A stretch of 64,000 bases of DNA from Haliclona indistincta (lineage: Eukaryota; Porifera; Demospongiae; Haplosclerida; Chalinidae). How positions within the stretch are numbered: the stretch's first letter is position 1; each line of letters starts with the position of its first letter. Location: the NCBI GenBank assembly GCA_964017065.1, contig OZ024784.1:6429152-6493151 (forward strand), given 5' to 3'. Positions 37,801-49,800 of this stretch are shown here, in pieces. Made by a program: the position numbers and the translations under genes. A model generated the notes under the pieces. That model made no database searches, was not told where the DNA came from, and saw nothing but the letters and a program-made list of their open reading frames with translations.

Positions 37801-40800
37801 AAATTGCTACATCGTTTCGGATTTTGCGTGCACTTAGCGCTGTGCAGATTTCGCTGAAAGTCGCTGGCAAAGCAGGGACGCATGTCAACATGCTTCGCAG
37901 CAAGTTTCGCGCTACATGGCCGTCTCTGTGAAAAGTTTCGGGCGAAAGAATTTGGCTCATTAATATTCATATCGAAAGGGTACCCGCCACCTTAATAATC
38001 TCTGGTCTAACCTATTATTAATAATAAATACTGTGGTAAGAAATTTGTTACATAAGAAACAGATAGTTAGAAGATTGTGACCAAAAGTAAGCATCAGGAA
38101 GGAAATCCAGAGATAACACTGCACGTCATTGATGAGAGTTTTTATGTAAAATTCTTTCCATCTGAGTGATAGTTTAAAAAGCTTTCAACAATCGTTTTGT
38201 TGCCGTGAGATAAAACCAAAAATTCGTACTTTGTGTTTATCGTCAAGCTGTTTGTAGTGTGGCAGAATAATGTATTGTTCATAATAAAACAATCCAGTGT
38301 ACATTAGTCTAGTGCTTGTTCAAGTAGTCACGCGATCAGTTTGTTCTAGTGTCTGTTGTCGTGTGTTATGGCGTCCAGCGAGTTGGTTACGGTTGTGTGG
38401 ATCATGTTAGCTCTCACACATGGACAAGGTATTATCAATAGTAGTATTAGTAGTGGTATCTAATGGTTGCTATGTCAGGTGCAGCTGGTGACTGCCCACT
38501 AGACCAGGAGCGCATATAAACAAGGGAGCATGTAACTCTGTAAACGGCGAAATCCTAACATGGCTGCTGTTCTAAAAATAATAGTTTCCATATAAGAACT
38601 ATAATCCATATAAGGTCTATAATTTCAACCGCGCCTCCATCCGGTATATTATTAATAATGGGCGTGTACTAGTTATTACATCCGCAAACGTCACATTTAT
38701 ACTTTATATGGAAGTAATTAAAAATAGCAAGTCCGCCATATTAGGATTTCGCAGAACACTACAACACTACCTGTGAGTGTACTAGTGGTCATACTGGTAT
38801 ACCTGCTTGTGACACTAACAACTATACTATATCCACAATACACTGTGAGGATGATACATGTTCTACTAGAGGAGAGAATGGCTGCTCTTGCACATTTTCT
38901 TCAAGTACTAAGCAAACCAGTGTAGCACTTCAATGCTGTTCCTGTCCATGCCTCTCAGATCCATGTGATGGTGTATCAGAAATATTGGGCTGCAGCTACT
39001 ACCACATGTCCTCTACAACACAACCTAGTTCTACCATGACTACCAGCACTGTAACCATCTCCAGCACTGTAACCATCATATCAATAATATTACCAACAGT
39101 GTGTGTAATAATACTGATGACTATTATCAGTGTTACTATTAGTTCCCTGTCTATTATACTGTACTATAGAAGACAACTAACAGCTCAACAATCAGTAACA
39201 ACAACACAGTATGTGTTAACTCTATTCGACATCCTACTAAATATTATTAATTTTACAGAAGAAGCACTCAGGATGATGAATGCTATGCTATTCCAGAAAT
39301 TATAAAGCAACCAAAAGATCATGATCTACAATGCACTGAGAACATATGCTACACCACAACCAAACCACATGAAAACATGCACTGTAGTAGTATCTAACAC
39401 ATTAGTGTCCTTTACATAATACGTATCTTACTATAGACAGTACTACTTACATTGATAGCAAAGGTGTTAACCCTTTAACCCCTAATGACTAAGTTCAATT
39501 GCAAAAGATGACTTTATCTGAAAAAAAAAACAACATTGTTTTTCGGTGCGCCCTCCCCATTAAAGCGTACAGCACGGGGAAATTTAAAGGGATATCCCTT
39601 GTCAACCCGGGGTTCACAGGGGCAGAGCCCCTCACCATTTTTGGCATTGTTAGGGCTTCAGGGTGCCCAGACATGCATACTTAGGCATAGACCAAAAATT
39701 AGCTGGAAAATGATGCAGCACTTAAGCGGCTTAAGTTCCAAAGTGGGAATAGCCAACTCGAAGTTTAGTACATGGTCATAAACTTTGACATGCCAGGAGA
39801 AAACAGAGCTATTTGGAACAGCTAGCGTAATGCATGTTGTAGAAAATTGCATGACAAACTGCCAGTTTAGAGAGAGTCAAATTTTCATCAAAATAATTCA
39901 ATATCTAAAGGGTTAACAATGAAACGTTTACTATTTCAAGAACATTCAGTATGTAAAACTGTAATAAACAATACATTCACAGAACTATAATTATGGATCT
40001 AACTGTATTGATAGCAGTGTTCATGTACCATAAATGGTATGTTGTTGAAAATGCTATTCCAATCCTAGTTGGGTTTCTCTCAGTAGTTTGTTCTATGTCT
40101 GAACAGTGTATTATGGAGTCCAGTGAATTGGTGACTGTGTTGATAGTGATTGTTCTGATACTAGCCACACATGGACAAGGTAATGAAAATGTTTCAAGGT
40201 GGCAGCCACGTTGTTAATATTCATAGCTTTTGCAGCTCAATTTCTGAATATGGCAGAATAATACACTGAGGGTTTGTAGCTGTTTCTTGACTTTCGTGCA
40301 ATGGATCGACGGACTTCAAACACTGCAATGATCAACAGCATATTGCCCACTAACGTACTGAGTGATTTTGCACAATACATTCCATATTATTGTAGCAACA
40401 GTTTTTCTACTGAGTGGATACTGATTTGCCACCTTCGCGAGCAAATGTCGAAAAATTGATCCGGACGTTTGTGAGCCAAGACGCCGCTACTGCAGTTTGC
40501 ATACACTTTGACAGGGTGCCAAGCACTGAGCTGGCCAGTGATAGCCATGCCCTTTACAGTCGAATGGCTAACTCCAAGATTGGCACTAACTTGACCAACA
40601 CTGTAGTCTAAAGCTTTGACTTGGTATATCATTCACCAGCGAAGATCGCTATCGTATGCTTTGGTTCTCTAGGGTTTATACGACATGGTGGACCATAGCG
40701 CACTGCGGCGCCGCTATTGGGCGCTGACCGGCTTATCGGTTATCGCTTGGTAAGTTTTCAAAGTGTATGCAAACTGCGGTACTCATTGTAGCGTTTGAAA

Positions 40801-43800
40801 CAGATCGATCTGTCGCTTGAAAATCAAGAAAAAAGCTACAAACCCTCAGTGCATTATTCTACCATACTCTTATAGAGAGATCGAGCTGCACAAGCTATGA
40901 ATATTAATAATACGACCGGCATCTCTTAATACTATTCTTAAATTGCTCAGGTCAAGAAGAGTGTACAGTGAATGATAATCTGTACAATATTACCTGCTTC
41001 TGTATGGATTATAACTTCACTCATTTTCCAAAATGTAACTCCAGTTTCCAAACACTTCCCACTATTAACTGTAATTTTATAACTGAACAATGTGCAATCA
41101 CTTCAGGAGAAAACAAAGATTGTGACTGTAATCATGAACTATTAAACATCACGACACTTGTACACTCAACACTTGAATGTTGCTACTGTCCACAATATGA
41201 AGATAATACCGATGCTGTGTTAGGCTGCTACTATCACTTCACTAACAAATCAACTACTACTACTACAATCAGTAATATACAGAGTCAAAATGATCATGGC
41301 ACTACTGTTGCTACAACTACAGTACACAATGTTGCTATAGCAACTCATAATGCAGCCAACACTGTTCCTACTGTCACTATTTCAAGTAGTATTCTACCAA
41401 TTATCACTACTACCCCAGTCACTAGTAGTGATAGTATATTAGTACCAGTAGTAGCAGGAGTACTACTACCAGTATGTCTACTGTGTACTATCAGTACTGT
41501 AGCTACTATCTTGTGTATCATACTGTACTACCGAAGACATCAACAGTCAGGAACAACACAGTATGTACTAATGTATTACTATTATACTAGTGTATTATAC
41601 TATCACACTATAGTACTCTACACACCACAGAGAACAACACATACACTACTGTTCCAAGATCCACAGCTCATGATCCTACAGCAGCAGTACCACCTGATGA
41701 TGGACTGTATAGCCACATACACACAGGAGCTGACACTACTCATCAACTACCCCACTCTACTACTACTGCCACATGCAGTACTCTAGCTAGTAGACAAACT
41801 GAAGGAGCTCCTTCTGAATACAGTATGATTACACTGGAGAACATGCCACCACAACAAGCCACTGATGCTGCTGGTACTGTAGGAGCTGTTTACAGCACTG
41901 TGGTACGTATGGATGGTAAGAAGACTACTGTTACACTAGAGATCAGCTCAGCACAGACCACAGCATCTCATGTGGACACTGATCCGGATTACTTAAGCAA
42001 ATAAGAGCTCACAAACAATGACACATACAGACACTAGTGTGTATGATATGGATTGTGTGTATTCATTAACTGTAGAGTGTAGACTGTCAGTATAACATTG
42101 TTTTAGTTGTGTCATTAACCCTCGGCGCATGCGCGAGGGTTACGGTACTTGCTTTGTCATTAACCCTCGGCGCATGCGCGAGGGTTACGGTACTTGCTTT
42201 GTCGTTCGGTCGGTCTGTCTGTCTGTCTGTCTCTTCTGCTACAGAGATCAGCGATCGCTTCTACGCGTCAACTAAGGTATGAACAGGCTTAGCACGACAA
42301 TGGCTTGCAATGTGACTCGTGGATTTTGCTAAAGTGCTTTCGTTCTCGAGTTATGTAAGGCTGGCTCACCTTGACGGCCGTCTTGGACCTCTCTGACTAC
42401 AAACGCGCCCATAGTTGACTATCTAGGTACTTGTAGATTCCATCTAAACAGCAGGACAGCTCTGGGGGTGCGTAGACATCTCAAGAAAAAGCCTATCAAA
42501 GCCAAGAGCAATGGCTACCTACTCAGTGTTCACGGTCACGCCCACTTGACACACCTTGTCTCGGTTGTGGTCAGCACTTTGCTGTCTTCTGGCTAGCAGT
42601 GCAGTTTCAATAGCAAGCAGGTTGGCTTTAGCTGCAAAGCTCCTTCTGCAAACCATAACTAAGGAACTAACTCTACAATGTGCAACACGCCGAGGGTTTC
42701 GTGAAATCTGTTCATTCGTTCGTTCGTTCATTCATTCTGTCCAATGAGCTGCAGAGACCATCGCTCACTTCTGAAACTCGGTAAAGGTATGAACAGGCTT
42801 AGCACAACAATGGCTTGCAATGTGACTCGTGGATTTTGCTAAAGTGCTTTCGTTCTCGAGTTATGGCTGGCTCACCTTGACGGCCGTCTTTGACCTCTCT
42901 GACGGCAAAAGCGCCCATATTTGGCTACCTAGGTACTTGTAGATTCCATCTAAACCTTAGGACAGCTCTGGGGGTGAGTAGACATCTCAAGAAAAAGCCT
43001 ATCAAAGCCAAGAGCAATGGCTACCAAGCTACTCGTTTTCACGGTCACGCCCACTTGACACAACTTGACACACCTTGTTATTTTGCTTTCACACTACGAA
43101 CTGTAATCTCTGGTCTAACCTATTACAGCAGTTTCACTACTTCTTGCAATCTAAAAGCGTCAACCGTAGAGCGTAAACCGTGTTCAATGTATTAAACCTT
43201 CCAAATAAGGCACGGATGACGCTTTACGGTTTTGTGGCTGTTGCAAGGAGTAATAAAACCGCTGCATTATAGTTGATAATAATAAATACTGTGGTAAGAA
43301 ATTTGCTACATAAGAAACAGTTAGTTAGAAGATTGTGACCAAAAGAAAGCATCATGAAGGAAATCCAGAGATAACACTGCAAGTCATTGATGAGAGTTTT
43401 TATGCAAAATTCTTTCTATCTGAGTGATAATTCAAAAAGCTTTCAACAATCGCTTTGTGCCGTGAGATAAAACCAAAAATTCATACCTTGTGTTTATCGT
43501 CAAGCTGTTTGTATACCATGCATGTGTGTGGCGAAATAATGTGTTGTTCATAATAAAATAATCCAGTGTACACTAGTCTAGTGCTTGTTCAAATAGTCAC
43601 AATCAGTTTGTTCTAGTAGTCTGTTGTCATGTGTTATGGCGTCCAGTGAGTTGGTGATAGTTGTGTGGATCATGTTAGCTCACACACATGGACAAGGTAC
43701 TATCAATAGTAGTATTAGTAGTGGTATCTAATGGTTGCTATGTCAGGTGCAGCTGGTGACTGCCCACTAGACCCAGAACACTACAACACTACCTGTGAGT

Positions 43801-46800
43801 GTACTAGTGGTCATACTGGTATACCTGCTTGTGACACTAACAACTATACTATATCCACAATACACTGTGAGGATGATACATGTTCTACTAGAGGAGAGAA
43901 TGGCTGCTCTTGCACATTGTCATTAAGCACTAAGCAAACCAGTGTAGCACTTCAATGCTGTTCCTGTCCATGCCTCTTTGATCCATGTGATGGTGTATCA
44001 GAAATATTGGGCTGCAGCTACTATCACATGTCCTCTGCAACACAACCTAGTTCTACCATGACTACCAGCACTGCAACCATCATATCAATAATATTACCAA
44101 CAGTGTGTGTAATAATACTGATGACTATTATCAGTGTTACTATTAGTTCCCTGTGTATTATACTGTACTATAGAAGACAACTAACAGCTCAGCAATCAGG
44201 AACAACAACACAGTATGTGTTAACTCTATTCGATATCCTACTAAATATTATTGATTTTACAGAAGAAGCACTCAGGATGATGAATGCTATGCTATTCCAG
44301 AATTTATAAAGCAACCAAAAGATCATGATCTACAATGCACTGAGAACATATGCTACACCACAACCAAACCACATGAAAACATGCACTCTAGTAGTATCTA
44401 ACACATTAGTGTCCTTTACATAATACGTACCTTACTATAGACAGTACCACTTACATTGATAGCAAAGGTGTTAACAATGAACAGTTTACTATTTCAGTAT
44501 GTAAAACTGTAATAAACATTCACGGAACTATACAGATCTTACTGTATTGATAGCAGTGTTCATGTACCATAAATGGTATGTTATTGAAAATCACTATTCC
44601 AATCCTAGTTGGGTTTCTCCCAGTAGTTTGTTCTACGTCTCAGTAGTTTGCTCTACATCCGAGTAATTTGTTCTACGTCTGAGTAGCTTGTTCTATGTCT
44701 AAACAGTGTATTATGGAGTCCAGTGAATTGGTGACTGTGTTGATAGTGTTTGTTCTGATACTAACACATGGACAAGGTAATGAAAATGTTTCAAGGAGGC
44801 AGTCACGTTATTCATAGCTTTTGCAGTTCAATTTCTTCATAAGAGTATGGCAGAATAATACACTGAGGGTTTGTAGCTGTTTCTTGACTTTCGTGCGATG
44901 GAACGACGGCTCCAAACGCTGCAATGATCAATGGCATCTTGCCCACAAACGTACTGAGTGATTTTGCGCAATGTGTTCCATATTTTGTAGCAACAGTTTT
45001 TCCACTGCGTGGATACGCAAATATCGAAAAATCGCTCTGTACGTTTGTGAGCAAGACGCCGCTAATCATTGTAGCGTTTGAAGCGGATTGATCTGTCACT
45101 TGAAAGTCGAGAAAACAGCTACAAACCCTCAGTGCATTATTCTACCATACTCTTATAGAGAGATCAAGCTGCAAAAGATATGAATATTAACAACACGACT
45201 GGCATCTCTTAATACTATTCTTTAATTGCTTAGGTCAAGGAAAGTGTATAGTGGATGATGATCTGTACAATATTTCCTGCACATGTACGGATGATAACTT
45301 CACTCGTTTACCAAAATGTAACTCCAGTTTCCAAACACTTCCCACTATTAACTGTAATTTTACAATTGAAAAATGTGCGATCACTTCAGGAGAAAACAAA
45401 GATTGTTCTTGTAATCATAAACTATCAAACATCACGACACTTGTACACTCAACACTTGAATGTTGCTACTGTCCACAATATGAAGGTACTGATGCTATGT
45501 TAGGCTGCAACCTTCACTTCACTAACAAATCAACTACTACTACTACAATCAGTAATAAACAGAGTCAAAATGATCATGGCACTACTGTTGCTACAACTAC
45601 AGCACACAATGTTGCTATAGCAACTCATAATGCAGCCAACACTGTTCCTACTGTCACTATTTCAAGTAGTATTCTACCAATTATCACTACTACCCCAGTC
45701 ACTAGTAGTGATAGTATATTAGTACCAGTAGTAGCAGGAGTACTACTACCAGTATGTCTACTGTGTACTATCAGTACTGTAGCTACTATCTTGTGTATCA
45801 TACTGTACTACCGAAGACATCAACAGTCAGGAACAACACAGTATGTACTAATGTATTACTATTATACTAGTGTATTATACTATCACACTATAGTACTCTA
45901 CATACCATAGAGAACAACACATACACTACTGTTCCAAGATCCACAGCTCATGATCCTACAGCAGCAGTACCACCTGATGATGGACTGTATAGCCACATAC
46001 ACACAGGAGCTGGCACTACTCATCAACTACCCCACTCTACTACTACTGCCACACACAGTACTCTAGCTAGTACACAAACTGAAGGAGCTCCTTCTGAATA
46101 CAGTATGATTACACTGGAGAACATGCCACCACAACAAGCCACTACTACTGATGCTGCTGGTACTGTAGGAGCTGTTTACAGCACTGTGGTACGTATGGAT
46201 GGTAAGAAGACTACTGTTACACTAGAGATCAGCTCAGCACAGACCACAGCATCTCATGTGGACACTGATCCTGATTACTTTGATGATCCTAGTCTACTGC
46301 AGCAAATAAGAGCTCACAAACAATGACACATACAGACACTAGTGTGTATCATATGTACTCAATGAGTGAGTGTTCAGTAACTGTATAGTATCACATTATC
46401 ACTATAGTTGACTGTACGATCATAGTATACTGTGCTATCACATCGAAGTGTTTAAAGAAATTTGCTACATAAGAAACTGTTAGTTAGAAATAAGCATCAG
46501 GAAGGAAATCTAGAGATAACACTGCAAGTCATTGATGAGTTTTTTGGTAAAATTCTCTCCGTCCCAAATTACAATTCAAAAAGCTTTCAACAATCGTTTT
46601 GTTGCCGTGAGATAAAAACCAAAATTCATACTTTGTGTTTATCGTCAAGCTGTTTGTATACCATGCATGTGCGTGGCTTAAAGTTGTTCATAATAAAATA
46701 ATCCAGTGTACACTAGTCAGCTGTCTAGTGCTTGTTCAAGTAGTCACGTTCAGTTTGTTCTAGTAGTCGTGTGTTATGGCATTCAGCGAGTCGGTGGCGG

Positions 46801-49800
46801 TTGTGTGGCTCATGTTAGCTCTCACACATGGACAAGGTATTATCAATAGTAGTATTAGTAGTGGTATCTAATGGTTGCTATGTCAGGTGCAGCTGGTGAC
46901 TGCCCACTAGACCCAGGACACTACAACACTACCTGTGAGTGTACTAGTGGTCATACTGGTATACCTGCTTGTGACACTAACAACTATACTATATCCACAA
47001 TACACTGTGAGGATGATACATGTTCTACTAGAGGAGAGAATGGCTGCTCTTGCACATTTTCATCAACCACTAATCTAACCAGTATAGTAGTTCAATGCTG
47101 TTCCTGTCCATGCCTCCCTGATCCATGTGATGGTGTATCAGAAATATTGGGCTGCAGCTACTACCACATGTCCTCTACAACACAACCTAGTTCTACCAAG
47201 ACTACCACCACTGCAGCCATCATATCAATAATATTACCAACAGTGTGTGTAATAATACTGATGACTATTATCAGTGTTACTATTAGTTCCCTGTCTATTA
47301 TACTGTACTATAGAAGACAACTAACAGCTCAGCAATCAGGAACAACAACACAGTATGTGTTAACTCTATTTGATATCCTACTAAATATTGTTAATTTTAC
47401 AGAAGAAGCACTCGGGATGATGAATGCTATGCTATTCCAGGAATTATAAAGCAACCAAAAGATCATGATCTACAATGCACTGAGAACATATGCTACACCA
47501 CAACCAAACCACATGAAAACATGCACTCTAGTAGTATCTAACACATTAGTGTCCTTTACATAATATGTATCTTACTATTGACAGTACCACTTACATTGAT
47601 AGCAAAGGTGTTAACAATGAACAGTTTACTATTTCAGTATGTAAAACTGTAATAAACATTCACGGAACTATACAGATCTTACTGTATTGATAGCAGTGTT
47701 CATGTACCATAAATGGTATGTTATTGAAAATCACTATTCCAATCCTAGTTGGGTTTCTCCCAGTAGTTTGTTCTACGTCTCAGTAGTTTGCTCTACATCC
47801 GAGTAATTTGTTCTACGTCTGAGTAGCTTGTTCTATGTCTAAACAGTGTATTATGGAGTCCAGTGAATTGGTGACTGTGTTGATAGTGTTTGTTCTGATA
47901 CTAACACATGGACAAGGTAATGAAAATGTTTCAAGGAGGCAGTCACGTTATTCATAGCTTTTGCAGTTCAATTTCTTCATAAGAGTATGGCAGAATAATA
48001 CACTGAGGGTTTGTAGCTGTTTCTTGACTTTCGTGCGATGGAACGACGGCTCCAAACGCTGCAATGATCAATGGCATCTTGCCCACAAACGTACTGAGTG
48101 ATTTTGCGCAATGTGTTCCATATTTTGTAGCAACAGTTTTTCCACTGCGTGGATACGCAAATATCGAAAAATCGCTCTGTACGTTTGTGAGCAAGACGCC
48201 GCTAATCATTGTAGCGTTTGAAGCGGATTGATCTGTCACTTGAAAGTCGAGAAAACAGCTACAAACCCTCAGTGCATTATTCTACCATACTCTTATAGAG
48301 AGATCAAGCTGCAAAAGATATGAATATTAACAACACGACTGGCATCTCTTAATACTATTCTTTAATTGCTTAGGTCAAGGAAAGTGTATAGTGGATGATG
48401 ATCTGTACAATATTTCCTGCACATGTACGGATGATAACTTCACTCGTTTACCAAAATGTAACTCCAGTTTCCAAACACTTCCCACTATTAACTGTAATTT
48501 TACAATTGAAAAATGTGCGATCACTTCAGGAGAAAACAAAGATTGTTCTTGTAATCATAAACTATCAAACATCACGACACTTGTACACTCAACACTTGAA
48601 TGTTGCTACTGTCCACAATATGAAGGTACTGATGCTATGTTAGGCTGCAACCTTCACTTCACTAACAAATCAACTACTACTACTACAATCAGTAATAAAC
48701 AGAGTCAAAATGATCATGGCACTACTGTTGCTACAACTACAGCACACAATGTTGCTATAGCAACTCATAATGCAGCCAACACTGTTCCTACTGTCACTAT
48801 TTCAAGTAGTATTCTACCAATTATCACTACTACCCCAGTCACTAGTAGTGATAGTATATTAGTACCAGTAGTAGCAGGAGTACTACTACCAGTATGTCTA
48901 CTGTGTACTATCAGTACTGTAGCTACTATCTTGTGTATCATACTGTACTACCGAAGACATCAACAGTCAGGAACAACACAGTATGTACTAATGTATTACT
49001 ATTATACTAGTGTATTATACTATCACACTATAGTACTCTACATACCATAGAGAACAACACATACACTACTGTTCCAAGATCCACAGCTCATGATCCTACA
49101 GCAGCAGTACCACCTGATGATGGACTGTATAGCCACATACACACAGGAGCTGGCACTACTCATCAACTACCCCACTCTACTACTACTGCCACACACAGTA
49201 CTCTAGCTAGTACACAAACTGAAGGAGCTCCTTCTGAATACAGTATGATTACACTGGAGAACATGCCACCACAACAAGCCACTACTACTGATGCTGCTGG
49301 TACTGTAGGAGCTGTTTACAGCACTGTGGTACGTATGGATGGTAAGAAGACTACTGTTACACTAGAGATCAGCTCAGCACAGACCACAGCATCTCATGTG
49401 GACACTGATCCTGATTACTTTGATGATCCTAGTCTACTGCAGCAAATAAGAGCTCACAAACAATGACACATACAGACACTAGTGTGTATCATATGTACTC
49501 AATGAGTGAGTGTTCAGTAACTGTATAGTATCACATTATCACTATAGTTGACTGTACGATCATAGTATACTGTGCTATCACATCGAAGTGTTTAAAGAAA
49601 TTTGCTACATAAGAAACTGTTAGTTAGAAATAAGCATCAGGAAGGAAATCTAGAGATAACACTGCAAGTCATTGATGAGTTTTTTGGTAAAATTCTCTCC
49701 GTCCCAAATTACAATTCAAAAAGCTTTCAACAATCGTTTTGTTGCCGTGAGATAAAAACCAAAATTCATACTTTGTGTTTATCGTCAAGCTGTTTGTATA

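Noticed and set aside
44812..45099. A 95-codon minus-strand frame repeated at 47952-48239 and, shorter, at 51092-51349
   Set aside because: It lies almost entirely within the intronic MITE and is preserved only because the host unit was duplicated; B1 and B2 copies are not open.
44713..46326. Calling the B tails classical ITAMs
   Set aside because: Adjacent Y-x-x-(I/V) motifs are too far apart for the ITAM spacing and lack Leu/Ile at all positions; only one fits the ITIM consensus.
46462..46701. A 79-codon plus-strand frame repeated at 49602
   Set aside because: Homologous DNA upstream of A2 and A3 (around 38050 and 43310) is not open, and it lies in the 5' flank of A genes; repeated by duplication only.
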